Part shown: one piece after another, positions 17,642-26,275 of the stretch | Layout: the number at the start of each line of letters is the position of its first letter | Position numbering within the stretch: position 1 is the first letter of the stretch | Assembly (NCBI RefSeq): GCF_003007715.1 | Contig: NZ_PXNO01000023.1 | Location: 620,001 to 684,000, forward strand | Reading direction: 5' to 3' | DNA from: Marinobacter shengliensis | GTDB taxonomy: Bacteria; Pseudomonadota; Gammaproteobacteria; Pseudomonadales; Oleiphilaceae | DNA length: 64,000 bases | Notes under the pieces: generated by a model | Told to the model about the DNA's origin: nothing | The model's database searches: none | What the model saw: only the letters and a program-made list of their open reading frames with translations | Translations under genes and position numbers: made by a program

Positions 17642-19009
17642 ATGGCAAGAAGCGAACTCACTCACCCGTCAAAACCGATCAACGGCCAATCCCTGATGAG
17701 CCTCAAAGCAGTGCTGGAGAGCTACCTTGGTGGCGGCGAAGTCCGTGATCTTGATCTGGCCATGCTGATGAACGTCCCGTTGAATCGGTTGAGTCAGCTT
17801 AAGCGAGCGAAAAGCTCTATCGAAACGGTCGGGCGAGACGTAACGCCCGATGAAACCCTGGGCCTGGCCGATGACGACGACGCGGTGGCCGAACTTCCCG
17901 GATTGCGGCCAAGCCAGGCCATTTTGGTGCGGTTGCTGCTGAAACACCCGGAGTGGGTACCCATTCCGTTGCGCCCCTCCCACCCGGAAGTGTTTTCCCT
18001 GCTGCAGCCGTTTATGCCGGGGGCGGATGGCAGAACACCCAACAAGGCGGGCTTTGCGCCTTTGTTTGGCCGCTCGTATATTTCTTCCTACAAACTGCTG
18101 TCAGAGAGCGCTGACGGCTCCCAAGGGGCCGGTTTGCCCATCATTCGCCTGCAGCGACTGGTGGTGGCAAAGTATGCCCGTGCATTCGCAGACGCACTCG
18201 CGGCATTGGCCAGCAAAACCCCAGAAGTGCCCGCTGATGTCCTGGCCACCGCAAAGAACCTGAATGGCTGGGCCCTGCTCCGCGAGCGGGATTCACTAAC
18301 GGACTGGATGAATGATGAACTGCTGCTGAACTTCGAAAACGACGTGAATCAGCGCTTTCAGGTCTGGTTCAACGATCAATACCTTGGCATTCTGAAAGAC
18401 GAGGCCGCCTCACGGGATACCAGTCCTGAGCAGGCGATCGAGAAAGGTAAATGGACCAACACCGAAGAGGTGTCTGACCAGAAACTGGCCTCCTATAGCC
18501 GCGCCCAACGCCCGATTCTGGGTCGCAGTGACAGCCCCTTCTCATTGTTCCGGGAAAGCTTTGGCCTCACCAGTGCCGAGGCATACTGGGTATTTGGTAT
18601 TCAGGTAAAAGCCTTCTATCGATTCCGCCAGCGGGCGAACCAGCGTATCGATGCCCCTACCTCTATTCTCCTGCGTTATCTGTTCCGCTACCCGGACGAT
18701 ATCGATCTGTTCATGCCGGTACCGGCCTCTGGTCGTGACATTTTCGATGCCATCCAGCAGGAAGATCCGGACTTCAAGCTGAGCCAGCTGGCGCCTTTGT
18801 TCGGGGCATCCAGGGTAATGAGCTATGAATTTGCGGAGCCAGAGGCCGCTTGTCCATTCTTCGCCCGCCGCCTTGCCACCGTTTTCTGGCAGCAAAGGCA
18901 GAAAGGGGAACCAATCTACCGGGCCATGCGTGAGTGTGTAGAGGAGGAGGTTATCGCCCGTGGGCTGGACCTCGGGCAGTTCTGGCGGGATGGCCGTTGG
19001 CACAAATAG
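17642..19009 (+). CDS. Unknown protein with internal duplication, upstream of tad genes
   Basis: A 455-residue protein starting at ATG 17642 after the purine-rich AAAGGATAAAGG. There is no signal peptide. Residues about 38-180 and 309-420 look like two copies of one module. In each, a short helix-turn-helix-like block (LAMLMNVPLNRLSQLKR; YWVFGIQVKAFYRFRQR) is followed by a matching pair (SQAILVRLLLKHPEW; TSILLRYLFRYPDDI) and then FAPLFGRSYISSYKLL or LAPLFGASRVMSYEFA. The turn patterns resemble XRE-type DNA-binding folds, but this is only suggestive. The gene sits directly upstream of the pilin gene with a 203-nt gap and could be a locus regulator. No known family recognised. Confidence 0.6.
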   Translation: MARSELTHPSKPINGQSLMSLKAVLESYLGGGEVRDLDLAMLMNVPLNRLSQLKRAKSSIETVGRDVTPDETLGLADDDDAVAELPGLRPSQAILVRLLLKHPEWVPIPLRPSHPEVFSLLQPFMPGADGRTPNKAGFAPLFGRSYISSYKLLSESADGSQGAGLPIIRLQRLVVAKYARAFADALAALASKTPEVPADVLATAKNLNGWALLRERDSLTDWMNDELLLNFENDVNQRFQVWFNDQYLGILKDEAASRDTSPEQAIEKGKWTNTEEVSDQKLASYSRAQRPILGRSDSPFSLFRESFGLTSAEAYWVFGIQVKAFYRFRQRANQRIDAPTSILLRYLFRYPDDIDLFMPVPASGRDIFDAIQQEDPDFKLSQLAPLFGASRVMSYEFAEPEAACPFFARRLATVFWQQRQKGEPIYRAMRECVEEEVIARGLDLGQFWRDGRWHK

Positions 19010-19212
19010 CCTTGAAACTTGGCATTTCGGGCAAATAACTTTACAAACCTTTTCAGTTATAAAGGTGTCAAGTCCGAATAATGCAGTTAGGATGAAATTG
19101 TGATCACGGAACTATGATCGAATGCGCCCAGTTATTCTGTACGCATAAACTAGAAGCTGGATTCATTCGGAAAACAAATAAATGCTGTTTTGTTATATAA
19201 AGAGGCCTGGTC

Positions 19213-19434
19213 ATGAAAAATTACAATATCTCGAACCTGCTTTCTAAACCGTTCGCCGGTTCTCGTCAGAAGGGTGCTTCCTCGCTGGAGTATCTGATGC
19301 TTGGGGCGGTCATTGTCATTATTCTGGGGGTGGTCATCGCAACCGCCGGCGACGAAGGCGGCATTGGCAGTAAAATAGTTGATACTTTCAACTCCCTGCT
19401 TGGCAACGCTCAGGATCAAGTAGACGCCAACTGA
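19213..19434 (+). CDS. flp: Flp/Fap-type pilin
   Basis: A 73-residue prepilin, the major subunit of a Tad pilus. A basic leader (to K20) precedes the processing site G21-A22 and the Flp motif ASSLEYLMLG, with the conserved Glu at mature position 5, then a hydrophobic helix (AVIVIILGVVIATA). Length and layout match the Flp family. It heads a long run of tad genes. No prepilin peptidase gene (TadV/CpaA) is present in the window, so processing must rely on an enzyme encoded elsewhere. The 203-nt gap upstream shows no promoter I can call with confidence. Confidence 0.92.
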   Translation: MKNYNISNLLSKPFAGSRQKGASSLEYLMLGAVIVIILGVVIATAGDEGGIGSKIVDTFNSLLGNAQDQVDAN

Positions 19435-19482
19435 TCAACAACTTGTTTGTGCAGTACAAGTATTGATTTGCACAGGTGCCTT

Positions 19483-19923
19483 ATGACTATAAAAAAAGAA
19501 AAAGGCGTTATTGCTCTGGAGTTTCTGCTGGTCTTCCCCATGATTCTTGCAATTATCTATGGGGCGGCGGGATACGGGGTACTCTTCTATAACAAGTACC
19601 AGATGCAGGTAGCAGTCGACCGCGCCGCATCAGCCGTATTCTCGCTCGACCGGCGTGAGTACAGCACCTTTTCAGATAACGCCGTAGCCTACAGCAGCGA
19701 AGTGCTTGCAGCGCTCAGTGGCCGGTTGCCGGCGGCGGCAGCCGACCACATTGCTACCCGCGAATGCGGTGTGGTTAACCATGGTGGTGTGCAGCTGCTG
19801 GAGTGTGTGCTGGTGGCAGATGCGGGTGACTCTTCCTTCATGCCCCAGGTGCGGTTTGCGGGCATTGGTGCGTTTCCTCCCATGCCCAGTCAGCTGACCG
19901 CCCGCTCCGCCATTGCGTTTTGA
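19483..19923 (+). CDS. TadE-like pseudopilin
   Basis: A 146-residue protein starting at ATG 19483 behind an AGGTG site; the frame is open further upstream (from 19447) without a better start. The N-terminus KKEKGVIALEFLLVFPMILAIIYGAAGYG is the TadE-type signal: a basic leader, Gly, then a hydrophobic helix with a Glu at position 5. The remainder is a small periplasmic domain with two cysteines (ECGVV, LECVL) that could form a disulfide. TadE-like pseudopilins initiate or assist Flp pilus assembly. It lies between the pilin and cpaB. Confidence 0.85.
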   Translation: MTIKKEKGVIALEFLLVFPMILAIIYGAAGYGVLFYNKYQMQVAVDRAASAVFSLDRREYSTFSDNAVAYSSEVLAALSGRLPAAAADHIATRECGVVNHGGVQLLECVLVADAGDSSFMPQVRFAGIGAFPPMPSQLTARSAIAF

Positions 19924-19981
19924 CGTGACAAACCTTGCCCCTGCGCGGCAACTCTCATTGCGAACAATAAGGACAGGCTGA

Positions 19982-20878
19982 ATGAGGTCAAAGTTCGTAT
20001 ACGCAGCGCCCTCCCTGGTTCTGGCACTGGCCGCCATCGGCCTTGCCCTCTACGGGCTCATGCAATCTCCTGAAACACCCGTAGCCACCCCGTCAGCGGA
20101 ACATGCGCCGGCCCAGGCGGTAGAGGAGAAAGAGGCGGCACCGGTTTTCCGCTATCTGGTCGCCATTGAGGACCTGGAAGCCGGCACCGTGCTCGCGCAG
20201 GAACAGTTCCAGGAGTTTGAGCTGCCGGCGGCCCTGGAAAACGCACTCCCGCCAGATCAGGCCCCGTTTGGAACGGCCCTCAACAGACCGCTTAAAACGG
20301 GCATGCTGCTGTCGCAATCCAGCATTGATTCGGGCACGCCGCTGCAATTGTCCCTGGCCGACGGCGCTCGCGCCATGGCTTTTGAACTGAACGCTCTGTC
20401 CAGCGTCGGTGGGCTGATCCAGCCGGGCGACCAGGTGGATATTTACGCGACCTTCAAGGGTTCTGGCGGAACCGATACCGGCACCACCCGCCTGATGCGC
20501 AATGTCGAGGTGCTCGCAGTACGCGGTGCCCTGGAACCTGGCAGTGACGCCAGTGACGACGCCCAGCGCCGCAACCAGACCATGGTGCTGTCGGTACCTC
20601 AGGCAGAGGTGGCCCGACTTGTCCTCGCTGCTTCGGAATCGCGACTGAGCTTTGTTGCCGCCAGACCAGAGCTGAAAGCCACTGGCGAAGAAGCGCTGGA
20701 TGACATCGCCGGCAAAGCGGCGGAAGAACAGCAGATCAGCCTGCTTACAGACATCCGCCCCAGTGCCAAACCCAAGCCTGCCCCTGCGCAGCAACCCCGA
20801 CAGGCGCCTGCCAGAAACCCCGGCCAAGAGGTCAAGATTTACGAAGGTTCCGGCACAAGGAGTGTCTATGTACGCTGA
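19982..20878 (+). CDS. cpaB: Pilus assembly protein CpaB/RcpC
   Basis: A 298-residue protein with start ATG 19982 after AAGGACAGGC. An N-terminal membrane helix (LVLALAAIGLALYGLM) precedes a SAF domain at about 55-120 (YLVAIEDLEAGTVLAQEQF, with LKTGMLLSQS) and the RcpC/CpaB domain (SVGGLIQPGDQVDIYATF, RNVEVLAVRG). CpaB couples to the secretin in the periplasm and may bind peptidoglycan through the SAF domain. The stop overlaps the start of the secretin gene, so the two are translationally coupled. Confidence 0.92.
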   Translation: MRSKFVYAAPSLVLALAAIGLALYGLMQSPETPVATPSAEHAPAQAVEEKEAAPVFRYLVAIEDLEAGTVLAQEQFQEFELPAALENALPPDQAPFGTALNRPLKTGMLLSQSSIDSGTPLQLSLADGARAMAFELNALSSVGGLIQPGDQVDIYATFKGSGGTDTGTTRLMRNVEVLAVRGALEPGSDASDDAQRRNQTMVLSVPQAEVARLVLAASESRLSFVAARPELKATGEEALDDIAGKAAEEQQISLLTDIRPSAKPKPAPAQQPRQAPARNPGQEVKIYEGSGTRSVYVR

Positions 20879-22064
20879 TCTCTGTTCCCGCCTGAAGCCA
20901 ACGGCCAGGGCGTTCGCCACCGCTTTGGGTGCCGCGTTGTTCTTGATTGCTACTCCAGCGATAGCCGATGCCGACCGGGTATCCGTGGCTCCGGGGGAAC
21001 AGCACGTGCTCACCTTTATGAAACCGCTGGAAAAGCTCTCCGTGTCCAATCCAGACGTGGTGTCTGTCACCGCCACCGGTAAACAGGAGGTGTTGGTCAC
21101 CGCTGAAGCGCAAGGTTCCGCCATTGTACGAGCCTGGTTGAAAGGTGAAGCGAACCCTCGGCAGACCAACTTCCAGGTGTCCGATGTTCTGGGGTCAAAA
21201 AACCCGCTGCCCATGCAGGTGCAAACCGATATTCGCGTGGTGGAAGTGAATCGCTCCGAGCTCAATACCCTGGGCGTTTATTACTCGCGACTGTTCAATG
21301 GCGGTAACAACAGCGTCACCATCGCCCCGCCGGGCAGCGGTGCCACCCGGGGCTTCCCCGGTGCTTCCGCAGCCGGTGTTCCGGGCGTGGGCGCCGAAGG
21401 CTTCAATCTGTTCAGCTTTGGTTCAAGCTCACTCAGCATCATCAACGCCCTGGAATCCGGCGGTTTTGCCTACACCCTGGCGGAACCCTCGCTGGTCAGC
21501 CTCAGTGGCCAGACAGCCACCTTTCTCTCCGGTGGTGAGTTTCCCATTCCGGTGTCCTCCCGGGACGGCGATATCCAGATTGAATTCAAAGAGTTCGGCG
21601 TCAGCCTGGCGCTCACACCCACTGTGGTCAATGAAGATCAGATCATCCTGAAAGTGGCGCCGGAAGTCAGTGAACTGGATTTCTCCTCCGGCGTGTCCAC
21701 GGCCGGTGTTTCAGTGCCCGGCCTGCGTATCCGCCGGACCGAAACCATGGTCTCCATGGCCTCCGGCGAGAGCTTTATCATCAGTGGCCTGGTTAGCCGC
21801 TCCACTACCAATACCAGCGACCGACTGCCGGGCCTGGGCAACATCCCCATTCTGGGCGCCTTCTTCCGGTCAGACCGCATCGCCTCCGAAGACAAGGAGC
21901 TGATCATGGTGGTCACCCCCAGGCTGGTTAGCCCGCAGCGAAAGCTGCCGGCGGATGTTCGCAACTTCGGTAAAGAGTATGAGTACAGCAGCACCGGCTG
22001 GCTGGACATGGTGATTAATAGTCGCAGTGCAGGCGAGCCGATCGAAAGCGGCCTGAGCTGGTAA
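20868..22064 (+). CDS. cpaC: Tad pilus secretin (CpaC/RcpA)
   Basis: A 398-residue protein. The start is ATG 20868, 5-6 nt after AAGGAG and overlapping the cpaB stop; the longer open frame upstream belongs to the shadow of cpaB. The signal peptide ends near TPAIADA. An N-terminal BON-like/pilus-secretin domain (SVAPGEQHVLTFMKPLEKLSVS) is followed by the GspD/PilQ-type secretin core with TAEPSLVS-like segment LAEPSLVSLSGQTATFLSGGEFP and the terminal block NIPILGAFFRSD...ELIMVVTPRLV. It forms the outer-membrane channel through which the Flp fibre exits. Confidence 0.93.
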   Translation: MYADLCSRLKPTARAFATALGAALFLIATPAIADADRVSVAPGEQHVLTFMKPLEKLSVSNPDVVSVTATGKQEVLVTAEAQGSAIVRAWLKGEANPRQTNFQVSDVLGSKNPLPMQVQTDIRVVEVNRSELNTLGVYYSRLFNGGNNSVTIAPPGSGATRGFPGASAAGVPGVGAEGFNLFSFGSSSLSIINALESGGFAYTLAEPSLVSLSGQTATFLSGGEFPIPVSSRDGDIQIEFKEFGVSLALTPTVVNEDQIILKVAPEVSELDFSSGVSTAGVSVPGLRIRRTETMVSMASGESFIISGLVSRSTTNTSDRLPGLGNIPILGAFFRSDRIASEDKELIMVVTPRLVSPQRKLPADVRNFGKEYEYSSTGWLDMVINSRSAGEPIESGLSW

Positions 22065-22077
22065 GGGAAGGGTACCC

Positions 22078-23253
22078 ATGAGCGAATCCATAATCTGCGT
22101 AGCCGATGATGTAGGTGCCCGCGTCTGGCTTGAGCGAGTGCTCGAATCCGAGTGGAATCTGGAATGCCTCAGCTCCACGGATCTGTCTCGTGTCAGCCGT
22201 CTGGTGCAGGCAACCGGGGCACCGGTGGTGCTGGTGGCCATCGATGAGAACGACGCCAACCGGGCCCTGAAGGTGTTTGCCGCCATTCAGAAAGCCTGCC
22301 CGAACTCACAGCTGATTGGGGTTGCCCATCGGCTGTCCCAGGACCTGCTGCTCAGCATCATGCGTGCCGGTGCCCGGGATTGCCTGGTGACCGGCGTGGA
22401 CGCCGATACCGCCCGCGATCGAATCCGGCGCATAGCCGATTCCGCCGCCCAGGCGCCAACGGCCGCACCCAGTGCCGGCCGGGGCGACATCACCCTGGTG
22501 GTGTCTGCGTCCAGCATTGTGGATACCCGCTTCTTCTGCCAGAACTTCGTGGCGGAACTGAACGAATACCAGGCCGGCAAGAGCATCCTGGCCATGGATT
22601 CCAACTCCGAGGCCAACCGCACCTTCTATTTCGACAACCTCAGCCGCCTGACCCTGGACGAGCTGATCAGCCGTGGCGACAGCATCGACCGTTCGCTGGT
22701 GGAAACCGCCCTGGAGGAATACCGGGACGGCCTGAGGCTCTTGTCTGGCGATATCAGCAGCGAACTGCTCAAAGGAGACGCCGCCGCAGACCTGTACATC
22801 ACCATCAGCCAGCTGGCCACCCTGTTCGATCATATGGTGATCCGTGTTGACCCCGCCCACACCGGGGAATGGCTCCGGGCCATTGGCGCCAACGTTAATC
22901 GCATCATCGTGGTTACCCATCCGGTGGTTGATCAGGTACAGGCGACAGAAACATTACTGCAGGAGATCAAGGAGTGGGTTGCTCCGGAATGTTCCCGTTA
23001 TATTGCGGTCGACGGGTATCACAGAAGAGCCAGCCTATCGCTTTCCGACATTGAGAAAACACTCGATCAGAAATGCGACCTTGTGCTGCCGATGGAATGG
23101 CGCTTCCGCCTGGACGCCATGAATGCCGGGCTGCCAATGGCCAACATGCTGCACAAGAGCACCTACCACAGGAACATGGGGGGCTTCATACGCACCTGCT
23201 GTGCAACAGGGGAAACCCGCCGCAAATTCACCTTTAAACGCGCAGCGGTTTAA
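22078..23253 (+). CDS. TadZ/CpaE-like localisation protein with degenerate P-loop
   Basis: A 391-residue cytoplasmic protein 13 nt after the secretin gene. Residues 1-120 resemble an atypical receiver domain (SESIICVADDVGARVWLERVL ... MRAGARDCLVTGV). The following MinD/ParA-like part has lost the Walker A signature: where KGGVGKT is expected the sequence reads SASSIVDTRFFCQ, although later family segments such as SILAMDSNSEANRTFYFDN and LRLLSGD remain. TadZ proteins place the Tad machine at a cell pole. Loss of the P-loop suggests a structural rather than ATP-driven role. Assignment rests on locus order and remaining motifs. Confidence 0.75.
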   Translation: MSESIICVADDVGARVWLERVLESEWNLECLSSTDLSRVSRLVQATGAPVVLVAIDENDANRALKVFAAIQKACPNSQLIGVAHRLSQDLLLSIMRAGARDCLVTGVDADTARDRIRRIADSAAQAPTAAPSAGRGDITLVVSASSIVDTRFFCQNFVAELNEYQAGKSILAMDSNSEANRTFYFDNLSRLTLDELISRGDSIDRSLVETALEEYRDGLRLLSGDISSELLKGDAAADLYITISQLATLFDHMVIRVDPAHTGEWLRAIGANVNRIIVVTHPVVDQVQATETLLQEIKEWVAPECSRYIAVDGYHRRASLSLSDIEKTLDQKCDLVLPMEWRFRLDAMNAGLPMANMLHKSTYHRNMGGFIRTCCATGETRRKFTFKRAAV

Positions 23254-23264
23254 GAGGGCGGATT

Positions 23265-24464
23265 ATGGCGACCCGTATTGACGACGATTACCAGAACCTG
23301 AAAAAGAACGTTCACACCCATGTGGTGGAACGCCTGGACGAAGAGGGTATCGAAGTTGAACGGATAGACGCCCAGCAGCTTCACCGGTTTATCCAGTCCA
23401 CGGTGGACCAGTACGTGTCCGTCAACCGCATCCCGCTGGCCATGGCCGACCAGACCATGCTGGTGCGGGAAATGGTGGACGAAGTGGTGGGCTTTGGCCC
23501 GCTGGAGCCGCTGCTGGCGGATGACCAGGTAAACGACATCCTGATCAACGGCGCCCGCAGTGTGTTCGTGGAAATTGCCGGCGTGCTGCAAAAAGTGCAG
23601 GTTCGGTTTATTGATGATGACCACGTGCTGCGCATCATTCGCCGCATTCTGGCCCCCCTCGGGCGCCGGCTGGACGAAAGCAGCCCCATGGTGGATGCCC
23701 GCCTGCCGGACGGCTCCCGGGTAAATGCCATCATTCCGCCTATCGCCCTGGATGGGCCGTCCATGTCTATCCGAAAGTTCTCCAGCAAACATCTGACCGC
23801 CAACCAGCTGGTCAATATGGGCTCCATGACTCGTGAATGTCTGGACCTGCTGGCGGGTATTGTGGAATCCCGCCGCAACCTGCTGGTCAGCGGCGGTACC
23901 GGCACCGGTAAAACCACCATCCTGAACCTGCTCAGCGAATTCATTCCCAAAGACGAGCGCATCGTCACCATTGAGGATTCCGCCGAGCTGCAGCTGAACC
24001 ATCCGCACATCGTGCGCCTGGAAACCCGCCCGGCCAACACCGAAGGCACCGGCCGCGTCACCGCCCGGGACCTGATCGTCAACGCCCTGCGTATGCGGCC
24101 AGACAGGGTGATCGTGGGGGAGGTGCGTTCCGGAGAAATCATCGAGCTGCTGCAAGCCATGAACACCGGCCACGAAGGCTCCATGAGTACCATCCACTCC
24201 AATTCCGCCAAAGATGCGCTGATTCGTATTGAAACCCTGCTGGCGGTGAACGGCTACGACGCCGGCGAACGGGCCATCGCCCGGTTGATTGGCTCATCCC
24301 TGGATGTGGTGGTTCAGCTCACCCGCCTGCCCAATGGCCGCCGTCTGGTGAGCGAAGTGGTGGCCCTGCGTCCCACCAAAGACGACCCCTACCGCATGGA
24401 AACCCTGTACCGCTCCAGCGAACTGGACTGGCTGGCGCCGGAAGATACCGGGGTTGCCCCGTGA
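23265..24464 (+). CDS. tadA: Tad pilus assembly ATPase TadA/CpaF
   Basis: A 399-residue type II/IV secretion ATPase. The Walker A GGTGTGKT is at residues 210-217; an Asp box follows (IVTIEDSAELQL), then the Walker B region with conserved arginines (RMRPDRVIVGEVRSGE) and the His box (TGHEGSMSTIHSN). The N-terminal domain (GFGPLEPLLADDQVNDILING) is typical. This hexameric ATPase drives both extension and retraction of Flp pili in studied systems. The stop overlaps the tadB start (GTGA). Confidence 0.96.
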   Translation: MATRIDDDYQNLKKNVHTHVVERLDEEGIEVERIDAQQLHRFIQSTVDQYVSVNRIPLAMADQTMLVREMVDEVVGFGPLEPLLADDQVNDILINGARSVFVEIAGVLQKVQVRFIDDDHVLRIIRRILAPLGRRLDESSPMVDARLPDGSRVNAIIPPIALDGPSMSIRKFSSKHLTANQLVNMGSMTRECLDLLAGIVESRRNLLVSGGTGTGKTTILNLLSEFIPKDERIVTIEDSAELQLNHPHIVRLETRPANTEGTGRVTARDLIVNALRMRPDRVIVGEVRSGEIIELLQAMNTGHEGSMSTIHSNSAKDALIRIETLLAVNGYDAGERAIARLIGSSLDVVVQLTRLPNGRRLVSEVVALRPTKDDPYRMETLYRSSELDWLAPEDTGVAP

Positions 24465-25375
24465 ATACCCAGCTGATCTGGCTGCTGTGCCTGCTGGCCG
24501 GTGTGGCCGCGGTGCTGGTGATCATGCTGCAGCTCACCCTGAGCCGCCTGCTGGCCGCCGATGACATCAAAAAACGCACGGCCCGGCGCCTGGCTCCGGA
24601 AGTAAGAGTGGAGCAAAAGCCATCGGTGATTGACCTCGGGCCACTGCAAAGCGTGCTGCTACGGGCGGGTTTTCGGGTATCCGGTGCCAGAATCCTGCTG
24701 CAGGCGATCATTCTACTGGCAACACTGTTGGCCGTATTTATCTTGCAGGGGCTTGTCGAAGTGCTGGTATCACTGTTTTTTGTGATCACTGCCCTGGTGA
24801 CCACCTGGCGGGTAAAATTCGAACGTCAGCGCCGGCAGATTTTTGAGGAGCTGCCGGGTATTCTGGATGGCATGCTACGCTCCATTTCCGTCGGCCGCTC
24901 CGTGGAACAAAGCATCGTCAACGCCTTCGGTGATGCCTCCCCGGTGTTCGACCCCATGGTGTTCCGGCTTAAAAACGCCGTCAGCCAGGGCCGGGATTAC
25001 ACACTGGTACTGGACGCCTTTGCCAGCTTCTACCAGATTCCTGCCTTTACCCAGATCGCCATTGCTTTGAGAACTTCCTCCCGCTTTGGTTCTTCGGTTA
25101 AACCGGTGCTGTTTGAAGTGGCCAAGGCCATTCGCTCCCAGCAGGAGCTGCGCCGGGAGTTCATGGCTGCCACAGCGGAAACCCGGTTTACCGCCATTGT
25201 CTTCGCCATCATGCCGCCGGGCCTGGCGGTGTACATGGTGGTGCTGAACGAACAGTTCTCCGAGAAACTGCTGCACTCGGAGGTGGGGCATACCCTGTTA
25301 ATGGTGTCTGGCGGCCTGCAACTGTTGGGCATAGTGATGATCTGGAACCTGATCAGGGGGGTAGGCCGTGGCTGA
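24461..25375 (+). CDS. tadB: Tad inner-membrane platform protein TadB
   Basis: A 304-residue membrane protein with a GTG start overlapping the tadA stop by 4 nt. It has N-terminal helices (LIWLLCLLAGVAAVLVIMLQL; ILLATLLAVFILQGLVEVLVSLFFVI), a cytoplasmic GspF/T2SSF domain (FEELPGILDGMLRSISVGRSVEQSI as two blocks) and C-terminal helices (LMVSGGLQLLGIVMIWNLI). TadB and TadC form the inner-membrane core on which TadA acts. The tadC gene starts before this one ends. Confidence 0.93.
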   Translation: MNTQLIWLLCLLAGVAAVLVIMLQLTLSRLLAADDIKKRTARRLAPEVRVEQKPSVIDLGPLQSVLLRAGFRVSGARILLQAIILLATLLAVFILQGLVEVLVSLFFVITALVTTWRVKFERQRRQIFEELPGILDGMLRSISVGRSVEQSIVNAFGDASPVFDPMVFRLKNAVSQGRDYTLVLDAFASFYQIPAFTQIAIALRTSSRFGSSVKPVLFEVAKAIRSQQELRREFMAATAETRFTAIVFAIMPPGLAVYMVVLNEQFSEKLLHSEVGHTLLMVSGGLQLLGIVMIWNLIRGVGRG

Positions 25376-26240
25376 TCTTGCCCTGATTCTGGCGGCCGTG
25401 CTGGCGGTATTAGCGGTGATTGCCGGTGTTTACGGGGCACCGCGCTGGGCTCTCAAAGCCCGGGTGAGCGCCCGTTTGCGCCGTGAGCGAATTGCCATGG
25501 ACACCGGGCAGGCGGAATCCCCCTACAGCGAATTTCTGATGTGGCTGGTCGACAGAAAACTCTTCGCATCGGATTTCCGGGAACTGGAACCGGCCCTGGA
25601 CGCCACCGGCAAAACGCCCCTCCAGGCCCGTCAACATTATCTGTTCTGGTGCTGGTTGGTGCCATTCGGTGTTGCCGCTGCCGCCTTCTGGTGGCTGGAG
25701 TTCGTCATGGCCGCCCTGGTACTGCTGGCAGCCTTCTACCTACCCAGGCGCTTTGCCCGCAGTGCCGGTGAAGACGCCGAAAAACTGCAGAACCGCGAAG
25801 CCATCGAACTCTGCCACATGACCCGAATGCTGCTGGAGGCCGGCCTGAGCCCAGAGCGCTCCCTGAAGCTGATCTCCCATCAGGCTCGGGATCTCATGCC
25901 CCGACTGATTCACCGCATTGACCGGTTCAACCGCGTTATGGAAAGCGGGGCAGACCGCACCGCCGCCCTGGACGAACTGGGCCGAAACCGAAATCTCACC
26001 GTGTTGCGCCATTACGTGGCCCTGATGAAACAGTCCGGCACCCTGGGCTCCAAGGTAGCCGGCGGGCTGGACCAGATAGTGGAAGAAGCCCAGCACGAAG
26101 AACGCAGCAAACTGAAAGAAGAAACCAACAAGATTGGCGCCCGAATGACCATCATCATGATGATCTTCATGCTGCCGTCTCTGTTCATGTTAATCGGCGG
26201 GCCGGCAGTACTGTCGATACTTGATGCATTCCAGCGATAG
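25368..26240 (+). CDS. tadC: Tad inner-membrane platform protein TadC
   Basis: A 290-residue T2SSF-domain membrane protein with a GTG start that overlaps the tadB stop by 8 nt. It shows an N-terminal helix (LILAAVLAVLAVIAGVYGA), a central pair (YLFWCWLVPFGVAAAAFWWLEFVM), the conserved EAIELCHMTRMLLEAGLSPERSL segment read in two parts, and a terminal helix (MTIIMMIFMLPSLFMLIGG). It is the partner of TadB in the pilus platform. Confidence 0.92.
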   Translation: MADLALILAAVLAVLAVIAGVYGAPRWALKARVSARLRRERIAMDTGQAESPYSEFLMWLVDRKLFASDFRELEPALDATGKTPLQARQHYLFWCWLVPFGVAAAAFWWLEFVMAALVLLAAFYLPRRFARSAGEDAEKLQNREAIELCHMTRMLLEAGLSPERSLKLISHQARDLMPRLIHRIDRFNRVMESGADRTAALDELGRNRNLTVLRHYVALMKQSGTLGSKVAGGLDQIVEEAQHEERSKLKEETNKIGARMTIIMMIFMLPSLFMLIGGPAVLSILDAFQR

Positions 26241-26275
26241 CGCATAACCGTGACAACAAAAGGTGAACTCTGACC

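Noticed and set aside
19019..19033. Possible sigma54 promoter (TGGCAT...GGGCA) upstream of flp
   Set aside because: The GG to GC spacing is 8 instead of the required 10 nt, so it does not fit the -24/-12 pattern.
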